Assembly (NCBI GenBank): GCA_902594745.1
Contig: CACJNF010000004.1
Location: 62,001 to 126,000 of the forward strand
DNA length: 64,000 nt
From: an uncultured Bacteroidota bacterium
Lineage (GTDB): Bacteria > Bacteroidota > Bacteroidia > Flavobacteriales > Flavobacteriaceae
Reading direction: 5' to 3'
The notes below the pieces were generated by a model, which worked only from the letters and a program-made list of their open reading frames with translations, was not told the DNA's origin and made no database searches. Positions 8,254-18,815 of the stretch are shown in pieces; the first letter of the stretch is position 1; every line of letters begins with the position of its first letter. The position numbers were made by a program, and so were the translations under genes.

Positions 8254-8509
8254 CTTGATTATTATTCATCTCAACTGTTCCAGACTCAATTTTAAGTATT
8301 GTTTCTTTATCAGAAATTTCAAATTGATCCTTAACACTAGAATCAAGATTCAACTTACCTATAATTTTAACTTCTCCTTTCTTTAAAGTAGAGACAATGG
8401 GTGCATGATTATTTAGAACTTGGAAGTCTCCTAATGAACCTGGAAAGAGAACCGAATCAACTTCCCCTTTGAAAAGAGTTTGCTCTGGAGTAATTATTTC
8501 TAGATACAT
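8234..8509 (-). CDS. atpC: ATP synthase F1 epsilon subunit (short form)
   Basis: A 91-residue epsilon subunit with only the N-terminal beta-sandwich (LEIITPEQTLFKGEVDSV, then LPG-like LFPGSLGDFQVLNNHAPIV). The C-terminal helical hairpin of the longer E. coli type is absent, which is the usual Bacteroidetes form. It is part of the central stalk of ATP synthase. It lies 2 bases after atpD on the same strand, and its 3' end overlaps recX by 20 bases. The rest of the atp operon is not in the window, as expected for flavobacteria, where atpDC is separate. Confidence 0.94.
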   Translation of the reverse strand: MYLEIITPEQTLFKGEVDSVLFPGSLGDFQVLNNHAPIVSTLKKGEVKIIGKLNLDSSVKDQFEISDKETILKIESGTVEMNNNQVTLLVD

Positions 8510-8511
8510 TG

Positions 8512-10029
<1,518 letters not shown>

Positions 10030-10051
10030 TTACGTTTATAAAATTAAAGTG

Positions 10052-10059
10052 CAAATATA
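10052..10059 (-). promoter_or_regulatory. Candidate -7 box for atpDC
   Basis: On the minus strand this is TATATTTG, a perfect TAnnTTTG, 26 bases upstream of the atpD start codon. A clear -33 TTTG is not evident. The position suits a short leader of roughly 20 bases. Confidence 0.5.
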
Positions 10060-10146
10060 TGTTGTATGATTATATTTTAAAAGCTAAAATGCCTTCAATT
10101 TTGATAATTTATCAAGAAAAAACACAACAATAAATTGGATGTTTAA

Positions 10147-11220
10147 TCAAAGCTCAATTTTTTGTTTTTCAATTGATTTTATTGCTAAAAATGAGTAAGC
10201 TTTTACAACAAGGTTGAGATGTTTAAAACGGGCATCCTTAGTAAAACCATTCTTATATCTAAAGAATATTTGTTGAACTATTACAGCTATTTTGAATAGT
10301 CCAAACACAAAATAAAAGACAATATTTTCAATTTTATTTCCAAATTTTTCAGAGTATAGATTAAGAATTTTATTTCTTGTTGGATTATTACTGTCTAAAG
10401 TTATATTAAGACCAACTCCTTTGATAAAATCTGGATCATTATGTTGAATCCAATAAGCAAGAGATGTCCCTAAGTCCATAAAAGGATCACCTATAGTACA
10501 CATTTCCCAATCAAGTATAGCTTTAATCGATAAATCATTCTCATCTAAGACTAAATTGTCATATTTAAAATCATTATGAATCAGTGAGACATATTTTGAT
10601 TGAGATATATTAGACTCTAGCCAGTCCATTACTATTTCCATTTCCTTTAATTCTTCTGTTTTTGAATTATTATATCTTTTACACCAGCCATAAACTTGTC
10701 TAGAATTATACCCTTCAGGATTTCCAAAATCACTTAATCCAATTTTATTTATATCAAGTTTATGAAGTTCAACAAAGGAGTCTACAAATTGTTCTGCAAG
10801 AAAATTAAATTGAGACTTATCTTTAACGATTTGACTATAATTGTTACTCCTTAAGATAACACCTTTAACTCTCTCCATTAAATAAAAATCTGAGCCAATA
10901 ATATCCGTATTAGAGCAATAGTGAATTGGGTCAGGGGTTTTATGATATTGATCTTTAAGAGAGGAAAGAACTTTAAATTCTCTTGACATATCATGTCCAG
11001 ATTTTATTTTTGCACCGTGAGGTGGTTTTCTTAAAACGTATTCCTTTTCATTTGACTTAATTAGATAAGTAAGATTAGAGTAGCCTGAGGGGAACTGAAG
11101 AATATCAAAACTTTCAATATCAAGATCTATAATCTCTGAAAGATATTCGAATAACTTTGAGTTATTAAGTTTTTCATCATCTCTAATTTCTGTAGGCCTA
11201 TCAATTAATTTTTTAGACAT
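10147..11220 (-). CDS. APH-fold kinase, ACAD10/11-type (LvaA-like hydroxyacyl-CoA kinase candidate)
   Basis: A 357-residue aminoglycoside-phosphotransferase-fold kinase. It has a nucleotide-binding N-lobe (YVLRKPPHGA near 61-70, EFKVLSSL near 81), the catalytic loop HNDFKYDN at 215-222 and the metal-binding LDWE at 236-239. The wording (LRKPP, GLSDFG, IGDPFMDLG) matches the kinase domain of human ACAD10/11 rather than antibiotic kinases. In that family and in LvaA the 4-hydroxyl of an acyl-CoA is phosphorylated. It is the last gene of the SDR-MaoC-ACAD operon, 14 bases after the dehydrogenase, which supports a two-protein version of the ACAD11 system. The exact substrate is unknown. Confidence 0.85.
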   Translation of the reverse strand: MSKKLIDRPTEIRDDEKLNNSKLFEYLSEIIDLDIESFDILQFPSGYSNLTYLIKSNEKEYVLRKPPHGAKIKSGHDMSREFKVLSSLKDQYHKTPDPIHYCSNTDIIGSDFYLMERVKGVILRSNNYSQIVKDKSQFNFLAEQFVDSFVELHKLDINKIGLSDFGNPEGYNSRQVYGWCKRYNNSKTEELKEMEIVMDWLESNISQSKYVSLIHNDFKYDNLVLDENDLSIKAILDWEMCTIGDPFMDLGTSLAYWIQHNDPDFIKGVGLNITLDSNNPTRNKILNLYSEKFGNKIENIVFYFVFGLFKIAVIVQQIFFRYKNGFTKDARFKHLNLVVKAYSFLAIKSIEKQKIEL

Positions 11221-11234
11221 TATTTAATTGAACT

Positions 11235-12416
11235 TTAGGATTTTTTAAATGACTTAAGAATTAGTCTAGCTAACCTAGTTTTATGAACTTCATCTGCTCC
11301 ATCATAAATTCTGGCTGCTCTTTCATGTCTATAAAATGATGATAGTATAATATCATCTGTCACTCCTAATGCACCATGTACCTGAATAGCATAATCAACA
11401 ACTTTTTGAAGCACGTTAGCACAATAAAATTTGATAATTGAAATCTCAGCTCTCGTATTGGAAGCTCCTAATGAATCTATTTTCATTGCAGTTTCTTTAA
11501 CTAATAATCGAGCTGCATTAATTTCAGCCCTAGACTCTGCAATCCAGTTTTGAATTGTTTGCTTATCCGAAAGGTAAACTCCATCTTCTAATTCTCTTGA
11601 AATTGCTCTTTCGCACATTAGGGTAAATGCTCTTTCACACATACCGATCCATCTCATACAATGATGGATCCTTCCAGGTCCAAGTCTTTTTTGAGCAATA
11701 GCGAAACCATCTCCCTCAGAACCAAGTAAATTTGATTCGGGCACAATAACATTGTTAAATTTAATTTCTGCATGACTCTCCCAACCACCACCAGGATGTC
11801 CCATTATAGATACATTTCTAACAAACTCAACTCCTTCAGTTTTGGTAGGAACTATAATTTGACTTGCTCTTTTATAGGGGTTTGCCTCATCAGGATCGGT
11901 TACTACCATTACTATTGCAAAGTCTGCTCCATCAAAGCTTGAAGTAAACCACTTGTGCCCATTAATGATATAGTTTCCATTTTCTTTTTTTGCGACTGTA
12001 CCCATTCTTGTAGGATTTGATCCTGCATAACCAGGTTCAGTCATGGCAAAGCAACTTCTTGTTTTTCCCTCTAAAAGAGGTGTTAAGTAATCTTTTTTTT
12101 GTTGAGAAGTCCCTACTTCAATTAAAATTTCCATATTACCAGCATCAGGTGCTTGACAATTAAATACATAAAAACCGTATGGACTTCCTCCAAGGATTTC
12201 ACTGATTTCACCATGTTCTTCAAGCGAGAGACCTATGCCTCCATAATCAGTTGAGATTTGAGGTAACCAAAGTCCCATTTTTTTTACTTTTTCTCGAAGT
12301 TCATTGAGTTTAGGAAGTTTTTCATCCCATTCACAACTGTATATCCATGGCTCTAATGAATAAAGCTCTTCTTTTACAAATTTTACTATTTTAACTTTTA
12401 ATTCTTCAAATTCCAT
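11235..12416 (-). CDS. Acyl-CoA dehydrogenase, ACAD10/11-type
   Basis: A 393-residue flavoprotein with the N-terminal helical, middle beta (CFAMTEPGYAGSNPT near 125) and C-terminal FAD domains of acyl-CoA dehydrogenases. The segment GPGRIHHCMRWIG near 255, followed by MCERAISRE, is diagnostic of the ACAD10/11 group. In the usual YEG motif the catalytic Glu position reads YDG (IYDGADEVH near 370), again as in ACAD11. It probably acts on the phosphorylated product of the adjacent kinase, removing phosphate and rearranging the acyl chain, with etfBA (20.3-22.0 kb) as electron acceptor if net oxidation occurs. The start is ATG at 12416. Confidence 0.92.
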   Translation of the reverse strand: MEFEELKVKIVKFVKEELYSLEPWIYSCEWDEKLPKLNELREKVKKMGLWLPQISTDYGGIGLSLEEHGEISEILGGSPYGFYVFNCQAPDAGNMEILIEVGTSQQKKDYLTPLLEGKTRSCFAMTEPGYAGSNPTRMGTVAKKENGNYIINGHKWFTSSFDGADFAIVMVVTDPDEANPYKRASQIIVPTKTEGVEFVRNVSIMGHPGGGWESHAEIKFNNVIVPESNLLGSEGDGFAIAQKRLGPGRIHHCMRWIGMCERAFTLMCERAISRELEDGVYLSDKQTIQNWIAESRAEINAARLLVKETAMKIDSLGASNTRAEISIIKFYCANVLQKVVDYAIQVHGALGVTDDIILSSFYRHERAARIYDGADEVHKTRLARLILKSFKKS

Positions 12417-12438
12417 ATTACTAGTATCTATAATTGCT

Positions 12439-12918
12439 TTAGTTTGGCATTGAATATATTAATGAAATTGTTTCAGCAACACATACAGGTTTTGTTTCTC
12501 CCTCTACTTCAAAAATAATTTTAAAAGTATATTTTGCTCCACCCTCAACAGCCTCTATATTTATTAACGAAACCTTACCTCTAAACTTTGATTCAGCGGG
12601 TGTAGCATTAGGAAATCTCACTTTTTCTAAACCATAATTTACAGCAAGAGCAACATTGTTTAACTTTAGTGTTTGGAAAACAACCTGAGATGCAAAAGAC
12701 AGAACATGGAATCCATGAGCTATAGTTTTCTTATAAGGAGAATAAAGTTTTGCTTTCTCCTGATCAATGTGTATCCACTGTTTATCTTGAGTTAACTCTG
12801 CAAATGAATTTACTTTGTCTTGAGTCATCTCAAACCAATCTGAAATACCTATTTCTTTATTAAGATATCTATTAAGATCTTCTAAATTTTCTATTTCCGT
12901 TGAATAAGATTTTTCCAT
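12439..12918 (-). CDS. MaoC-like enoyl-CoA hydratase (hot-dog fold)
   Basis: A 159-residue R-hydratase-like protein. The hydratase motif FAELTQDKQWIHID (near 38-52) holds the catalytic Asp and His, and AHGFHVLSF follows near 68. It hydrates trans-2-enoyl-CoA to 3-hydroxyacyl-CoA, a beta-oxidation step. It lies between the SDR and the acyl-CoA dehydrogenase with small gaps (9 and 22 bases), so it is almost certainly cotranscribed with them. The start is ATG at 12918. Confidence 0.9.
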   Translation of the reverse strand: MEKSYSTEIENLEDLNRYLNKEIGISDWFEMTQDKVNSFAELTQDKQWIHIDQEKAKLYSPYKKTIAHGFHVLSFASQVVFQTLKLNNVALAVNYGLEKVRFPNATPAESKFRGKVSLINIEAVEGGAKYTFKIIFEVEGETKPVCVAETISLIYSMPN

Positions 12919-12927
12919 ATTAAAGTT

Positions 12928-13704
12928 TTAATTTATCATATATCCACCATCTATATTAAAGGTCTCTCCAGTAGTATAGCTAGATGCATTTGATGCCAAG
13001 TAAACTGCCATTCCCGATATTTCTTCAGGTTCTGCAGCTTTTCTAATTGGCAGATCTTTTAGCCATATTTCTAACATCTCCTCATTTTGCCATAGAGCTG
13101 AGCTAAGTTTTGTTTTAATTAATCCAGGACAAATTGCGTTTGATCGAATTCCATATTTACCCCACTCCTTTGCTTGGGATTTTGTTAGCATACTAATAGC
13201 TGCCTTACTAATTGAATATACCCCTAGGCCTTTGTCTGGTTTATGTCCTTCAACTGATGAGATATTAATAATGGATCCGGCATTATTTTCTTTCATATAT
13301 TTCATAACCATATTTGAAAGCTTAAACGCAGCTTTGACATTAATATCAATAATTTTATTAAATAATTTATCATCTGCATTTTCAAGTCTATCAAAAACTG
13401 GATTAATTCCAGCATTATTAACTAATATATCGATTTTACCATATGTTTTTATTGTTGTTTCAACTAGATTTTTTAGTTGCTCCTCTTCACCAACATGACA
13501 TTCAACAGCCTCTGCCTTAAAGCCATTTTTTTTAATATTTGCAGCAATTTCATCTACACTTTCTTTTGTCCTACTGCTCAAAACTACACTTGCTCCAAAT
13601 TCAGCAAAAGCCTCAGCTATTGATGCACCTATACCTCTACTCGATCCAGTTACAATAGCAACTTTATCAGTCAAATCAAAAAGGTTTTTATACTTACTAC
13701 TCAT
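12928..13704 (-). CDS. Short-chain dehydrogenase/reductase (SDR)
   Basis: A 258-residue classical SDR. It has the cofactor loop TGSSRGIGASIA near 19-30 with SSRT after beta-2 (suggesting NADP(H)), NNAG near 91, the catalytic Ser in NISSVEG near 147, and YSISK near 161-165. It ends with the family's NIDGGYMIN. It is the first gene of the four-gene minus-strand operon with MaoC, ACAD and the APH kinase, so it probably oxidises or reduces a 3-hydroxy- or 4-hydroxyacyl intermediate. FabG-like fatty-acid synthesis is an alternative, but the neighbours favour catabolism. Confidence 0.9.
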   Translation of the reverse strand: MSSKYKNLFDLTDKVAIVTGSSRGIGASIAEAFAEFGASVVLSSRTKESVDEIAANIKKNGFKAEAVECHVGEEEQLKNLVETTIKTYGKIDILVNNAGINPVFDRLENADDKLFNKIIDINVKAAFKLSNMVMKYMKENNAGSIINISSVEGHKPDKGLGVYSISKAAISMLTKSQAKEWGKYGIRSNAICPGLIKTKLSSALWQNEEMLEIWLKDLPIRKAAEPEEISGMAVYLASNASSYTTGETFNIDGGYMIN

Positions 13705-13902
13705 CTCTAATATTTTTTATAACTCTGTAATATACTAATTGATTTAATTTTCTAAACTAAATAGTACGTAAAAGAAAGAAAAAGATGTTTTTCTAATATT
13801 TTAATTGAGTTAGTATTTTTTTAAAGATGAAAATATTCTCATATATTTATTTAAACTGATTGTTAATTTTATACAGATTAATAATTATAAAACCAACTGA
13901 TT

Positions 13903-15582
13903 ATGAGCGCAAATCAAGAACTATTTGAATTCAAATTTTACGAATGGGAAGAAAAGTTTAAAGATAAACCTTACCTAAAACAACCTTTTGGTGATGAATG
14001 GGAGGAATATACTTGGGGAGAGGTTGGTGATATGGCCAGAAGACTTGCTACAGGACTTAGATCGTTAGGCCTCAGAGATGGTGCTCATATTGGAATTTAC
14101 TCAAAAAACTGTAGAGAATGGATAATCTCTGACTTAGCAATTGTTATGGCAGGATACGTATCAGTTCCTTTTTTTCCTTCTTTAAATGGAAAGGAGCTAT
14201 CATATATAATGGAGTATGGTGATGTTGACGCACTTTTTTTAGGAAAAATTGAAACATGGGATGAAATTAAAAATGATTTGCCAGACGATATGCCAATGAT
14301 AACATTCCCGCATTATAAGGGGTGTTCTGAGGTAACAAGAGGCTTTAAGTGGCATGATTTTATAAATAGTCATGACCCAATTCAAAATCCAAATAAACCT
14401 AAATTATCAGATCTGTGGACAATAATTTTTACATCAGGTACTACTGGTAATGCTAAAGGTGTAATGCTCACTTATCAAGCAATCGATGGGATTAAGGTTG
14501 TATTAGATGACCCGAATAATCCTTTAGGAATAAAACATGATGGAAATAACGATTTTATATCTTATTTACCATTGAATCATATTTTTGAGAGAGTTGTAAT
14601 TGAATGGTGTTCTTTCAGGTATGGAGGTATTATTTCATTCGTAGAATCAATTGATACTTTTGGTACAAATTTAAAAGCTGTTCAGCCGCATGTTTTTGCC
14701 GCTGCACCTAGGGTATGGACTAAGCTGCAAGTAGGAATTCTATCTAAGTTTTCTCAAAAAAAGTTAGATCTTTTACTTAGTATTCCATTATTGTCAGGAG
14801 TATTTAAAAAGCTGATTAAAAAAGGACTTGGATTTACGAGAATTAGGATTGCTGTTTCAGGATCTGCTCCTATGCCAGTTGAGTTAATTGAGTGGTTTAG
14901 AAAAGTTGGAATTTATATAACTAATGGGTATGGAATGACAGAGAATTGTGCAATTTGTAGCTCTGTAGATGGTAAGGACTTTGAAAAATTACATACTGTT
15001 GGTAAGCCACAAAAAGGAGTTGATCTAAAAATTGATGAGGAAACTGGTGAAATTTTAATGAGGGGGCCTTTTGTAATGACTGGTTATTATAAAAATCAAG
15101 AACTAACTGAGCAGACACTAAGGGGTGGTTGGCTTCATACTGGTGATAAAGGATTTTTAGATGACGACAACTATCTTCATATTACTGGGAGGGTTGCAGA
15201 TAGCTTCAAAACATCAAAAGGAGAATACATTGAACCATTAACTCTAGAACAATATTTTGTTAATATTAATGAGATAGAAGAAGTTTGTGTTGTTGGACTA
15301 GGTATTGCTCAACCAATTTGTCTTGTTCAATTATCTGATATAGGCAAAAATTGTTCAAATGAAGAAATCTCAGAGATGTTATTAAGTAGGTTAGATGAGG
15401 TGAACAGTGAACTTGTCAATTATAAGAAGATCTCTACATTAATTATAGTAAAAGATGAATGGACTCAAGAAAACGGTATAGTTGGTCCAACTCAAAAACT
15501 AAAAAGAGGAAAAATTCAGGATAAATATTCAAATAACTATCTAAAATGGCATGAATCTGATGAAAAAATTATCTTTGAATAA
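13903..15582 (+). CDS. Long-chain acyl-CoA synthetase (AMP-binding)
   Basis: A 559-residue AMP-forming fatty-acid:CoA ligase. The phosphate loop is IIFTSGTTGNAKGVML near 173-188, the adenine motif YGMTENCA lies near 346, and GDKGFLDDDNYLHITGR near 420 is followed by DSFKTSKGEYIEP. The last is the long-chain (ACSL/FadD15) variant of the fatty-acyl motif. It activates fatty acids by CoA thioesterification at the cytoplasmic face. It is divergent from the SDR-MaoC-ACAD-kinase operon across 198 bases and precedes a TonB receptor, so it is the natural entry step of this island. The start is ATG at 13903. Confidence 0.92.
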   Translation: MSANQELFEFKFYEWEEKFKDKPYLKQPFGDEWEEYTWGEVGDMARRLATGLRSLGLRDGAHIGIYSKNCREWIISDLAIVMAGYVSVPFFPSLNGKELSYIMEYGDVDALFLGKIETWDEIKNDLPDDMPMITFPHYKGCSEVTRGFKWHDFINSHDPIQNPNKPKLSDLWTIIFTSGTTGNAKGVMLTYQAIDGIKVVLDDPNNPLGIKHDGNNDFISYLPLNHIFERVVIEWCSFRYGGIISFVESIDTFGTNLKAVQPHVFAAAPRVWTKLQVGILSKFSQKKLDLLLSIPLLSGVFKKLIKKGLGFTRIRIAVSGSAPMPVELIEWFRKVGIYITNGYGMTENCAICSSVDGKDFEKLHTVGKPQKGVDLKIDEETGEILMRGPFVMTGYYKNQELTEQTLRGGWLHTGDKGFLDDDNYLHITGRVADSFKTSKGEYIEPLTLEQYFVNINEIEEVCVVGLGIAQPICLVQLSDIGKNCSNEEISEMLLSRLDEVNSELVNYKKISTLIIVKDEWTQENGIVGPTQKLKRGKIQDKYSNNYLKWHESDEKIIFE

Positions 15583-15799
15583 CCCCATTTTTTAGTATAT
15601 AAAACTTTTCAAAATAACTGCTGGCTAAATTTTCTATTTGTCAGATGGAAAAATTTATATTAACTTCAACTTTAAATCAGATTAAGTTTAGTGGCGGGAC
15701 ATTCAAAAAATCAACCATTCCCATCATTATTCTTGTCTTAAAAACAAATAAACTAGTTAGACTTAAGAATTAACTTTCGTATAACAAAACCTAATTAAT

Positions 15800-18721
15800 A
15801 TGAAAAATATTTTAAATAAGTATTATTTAGCCTTTATGGCTGTAATTCTGTTTGGTAGCGTTTATTCTCAAACTCAAATATCTGGTTCAGTAGGTGACTC
15901 AGAGACTATGAGTGGTATACCAGGAGTAAATGTTGTCATTGATGGAACAAATATTGGGACTGTGACTGATTTTGATGGGAACTTCTCATTAAATACAAGT
16001 CAGGATCTCCCATTGACAATTGTTATTAGCTATGTAGGATATAGCGCAGAACGTGTTGAAGTAACTTCAGCTAATCAAGATATTAGTGTAATGTTATCAG
16101 CAGGGCAAAACCTTGAAGAAGTTGTTATTTCGGCTTCTAGGCGTGCTCAAAAAGTAACTGATGCACCTGCCTCTGTTAGTGTGATTTCTTCAAGACAAAT
16201 TGAAAACTCTCCACAAGTAGCAGAGCCAACTAGAGTTCTTGTGTCTGTTCCAGGTGTTCAAATACAACAACAAACTGCTAACTCTCTGAATCTAGAAATG
16301 AGAGCTGGATCAGGAACTTTTGGTACATCTACATACGTAATGAGAGATAACAGAGGTTTAATAACTCCAGCTGCTGGAACTTTCTTTAGTTTTCAACAGG
16401 GACTATCTAATTTAGATCTTGCTTCTGTTGAGGTTGTAAGAGGTGCAGCAGGTGTTTTATATGGACCTGGTGTTACTTCTGGTGTAGTTCACTTCAGAAG
16501 TAAAAGTCCTATAGACTACACAGGTACTTCAGCATCTTTATGGGCTGGAGAACTAAACACTGTTGGTTCTGAATTTAGAATTGCTAGAGCAAATGATGAC
16601 AAGACTTTCGGATGGAAAATTAATGCTAGAGTCAATTCTGGTGATGACTTCGTTTATGATGATGAATCAGAATTAGCTGCTAATGGTATTCCAATGAATA
16701 ACATAATTAGACAGCCGGTTATTACAAATAAATATGTTGATCCTGTTCTTTCTCAAAATGGTACTGTACTTTATGACTTTACTGGAGGAAATGCGATTAT
16801 AGATAACTATAGTAATGTTGCCTTTGATACAAATCTAGAGTGGAGACCAAGTGATGAAACTAACTATCAAGTTAGTGCAGGTATGAGTAATGGTAGTGGT
16901 CTATTCTTTCAAGACCTAGGTATCGGATATGCTGACGGTAATACATATTGGGGACAAGTTCAAGCAACAATGGGTAATTGGTATGCACAAGCATTTATAG
17001 ATCACAATGATGGTGGTGGAGCAGATAATCCAACATTCTTATATGGTTCAGGTTTCCGTCAGGTTGCAAAACGAACAACTTTAGAGGCTCAAATCCAATA
17101 TAACTTTGATATGCCTTGGTTTTTTGACTCAGAATGGACAGTAGGATATGACTACAGAGATACTGATTCTGACTCTGAATATACATTATGGGGTAGAAAT
17201 GAAGATACTGATGACTATGTAACTAACGGTCTATATGGTCAGGGTACACTTAATCTATCTGAAAAAGTAGACTTAGTGGTAGCTGGAAGATACGACCAAG
17301 CAAGTTTTATAAGTGCTGGAGAATTTGCTCCTAGAGCTGCTCTTGTATATAAGCCTTCCGAAACAACTACATGGAGACTATCTTATAATAAGGCTTTATC
17401 AGGCCCATCCGCTCTTCAAATGTATATCGACTTCCCAGTAGCTATTCAAGCGCCTGGAATTTTAGATTCATGGTTAAGTGGTCAAAGCACTCCGCAACGT
17501 TTTGCTGATCCATCAAGTCAAGTAATTGATTTAGCTGGTTTACCAATTGATATTCCAGTATCTGCTGCAGGTGGTGGATTACCATTGGCAATTCCTTATG
17601 GTGCTGTTGCATCTGCATCTCTTGCAGGTTTATATGCACAGGCTCCATCTTTACAACCATTATTAACTCCGTTTTTTGCTAGTTATGCAGGTCCACAAGG
17701 TGGTTCAGGAATTTTAAGTCCATATGACCCATTTGATCCCTCACAAACTACTGGTAACAGAAATACAAGAACTGGAAGATTTAGTTCTGTAGAAAACTTT
17801 GAAGTGGGAGTTACAAGTTTTCTTAGTAAAAAACTAAGAGTAAGCGCTGATTTATACTCATATGTTAACACCGGTTTCACAAACTTTAATGCAATTGGTG
17901 ATGTATATGCTTTAGTTGGTTCAAATATTCCAGCAGATTTAGGAGCAGCTGTTGCTGCAGATGCTACTGCTTATGTTACTAGCACTTTAACTGCTGTTAC
18001 AACTCAGACTTATCAAGGTCTTGCTGCACAATTAGGTTTACCTTATAGTGTGGTTGCTTCAGGAGCACTAGCTGCGGCTGGTATACCTTCTCTTCAAGCT
18101 TCTATTGCAGGTGGTGTAGCTCAAACTTTAGGAGGAATTAACGGTGCATTTCAAGCAGGTGGTCAAGGTTTTGTTGGTCAGTTAGGTCCATTATTTGGAG
18201 CTATAGGTGCTGTTGAATCTGATAGAGTTCCTCAAGGAGATGGAATTACTCACATTACAACTGGATATATTACTCAGGGAGATGCTAAAAGATCTCACTT
18301 CGGAGGTGATATAAGTATAGATTACTTTGCAAATTCTGATTTAAGACTATGGGCAAATGCTTCATGGTTAAGTCAAAATGAGTGGATTCCAGGAGAAGAT
18401 AATGATGATGATTTACTCAATACGTCATACCTGAATGCTCCATTATGGAAATACAGAATAGGTGCTGATTATACTCCTCTAACTGGTTTTAACTTCTCAG
18501 TTTCATTCCAGCATGATGATAAATTCAGATCAGTTCAAGGATTCTGGAATGGTATGGTAGAAACTAAAAACTTAGTTGATGCAAGTATTGGTTATAGGTT
18601 TAGTCCAAGCTTTAGACTTGATGTCTCTGCAACTAACCTTACAGATAATCCATATAAGACATTCCCTAATTTACCAACAATTAGAAGAAGAGTACTTGGT
18701 AAAGTAACTTTCAACTTCTAA
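15800..18721 (+). CDS. TonB-dependent receptor with carboxypeptidase-like N-domain and Ala/Gly-rich loops
   Basis: A 973-residue outer-membrane receptor. It has a signal peptide (residues 1-23, ending GSVYS), a CarboxypepD-regulatory-like domain (about 25-105), a plug domain (about 110-235, with VVRGAAGVLYGPG) and a beta-barrel ending in the aromatic terminus VTFNF. Two barrel segments, roughly 545-655 and 725-805, are strikingly rich in Ala, Gly, Leu and Pro and poor in charge, unlike normal receptor loops. This suggests a hydrophobic ligand or partner. Acyl-CoA synthetase upstream and mvaS/etfBA downstream fit a lipid uptake role, which is inference. A strong terminator follows. Confidence 0.92.
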   Translation: MKNILNKYYLAFMAVILFGSVYSQTQISGSVGDSETMSGIPGVNVVIDGTNIGTVTDFDGNFSLNTSQDLPLTIVISYVGYSAERVEVTSANQDISVMLSAGQNLEEVVISASRRAQKVTDAPASVSVISSRQIENSPQVAEPTRVLVSVPGVQIQQQTANSLNLEMRAGSGTFGTSTYVMRDNRGLITPAAGTFFSFQQGLSNLDLASVEVVRGAAGVLYGPGVTSGVVHFRSKSPIDYTGTSASLWAGELNTVGSEFRIARANDDKTFGWKINARVNSGDDFVYDDESELAANGIPMNNIIRQPVITNKYVDPVLSQNGTVLYDFTGGNAIIDNYSNVAFDTNLEWRPSDETNYQVSAGMSNGSGLFFQDLGIGYADGNTYWGQVQATMGNWYAQAFIDHNDGGGADNPTFLYGSGFRQVAKRTTLEAQIQYNFDMPWFFDSEWTVGYDYRDTDSDSEYTLWGRNEDTDDYVTNGLYGQGTLNLSEKVDLVVAGRYDQASFISAGEFAPRAALVYKPSETTTWRLSYNKALSGPSALQMYIDFPVAIQAPGILDSWLSGQSTPQRFADPSSQVIDLAGLPIDIPVSAAGGGLPLAIPYGAVASASLAGLYAQAPSLQPLLTPFFASYAGPQGGSGILSPYDPFDPSQTTGNRNTRTGRFSSVENFEVGVTSFLSKKLRVSADLYSYVNTGFTNFNAIGDVYALVGSNIPADLGAAVAADATAYVTSTLTAVTTQTYQGLAAQLGLPYSVVASGALAAAGIPSLQASIAGGVAQTLGGINGAFQAGGQGFVGQLGPLFGAIGAVESDRVPQGDGITHITTGYITQGDAKRSHFGGDISIDYFANSDLRLWANASWLSQNEWIPGEDNDDDLLNTSYLNAPLWKYRIGADYTPLTGFNFSVSFQHDDKFRSVQGFWNGMVETKNLVDASIGYRFSPSFRLDVSATNLTDNPYKTFPNLPTIRRRVLGKVTFNF

Positions 18722-18740
18722 TTAATCATAATTTTATCAT

Positions 18741-18770
18741 AAAAAGAGCAACTTTGGTTGCTCTTTTTTT
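18741..18770 (+). terminator. Rho-independent terminator after TonB receptor
   Basis: A perfect 12-bp stem (AAAAAGAGCAAC with GTTGCTCTTTTT) closes on TTTG and runs into a T-tract. The end of the T-tract supplies the TTTG that looks like the -33 element of the next promoter. Confidence 0.92.
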
Positions 18771-18799
18771 TTGCATAAACTTTTATGTAACTATATTTG
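18770..18799 (+). promoter_or_regulatory. Bacteroidetes-type promoter for mvaS-etfBA
   Basis: TTTG (18770-18773), an 18-base spacer and TATATTTG (18792-18799) match the Bacteroidetes -33/-7 consensus closely. The mvaS ATG lies 17 bases beyond the -7 box, so the 5' leader would be only about 10 bases. It is the best-formed promoter in the window. Confidence 0.72.
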
Positions 18800-18815
18800 A
18801 AGCATAGCAGCTGCA

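Noticed and set aside
10147-11220. Aminoglycoside resistance kinase
   Set aside because: The fold is APH, but the sequence wording and the operon with an ACAD10/11-type dehydrogenase, hydratase and SDR point to acyl-CoA metabolism, not antibiotic resistance.
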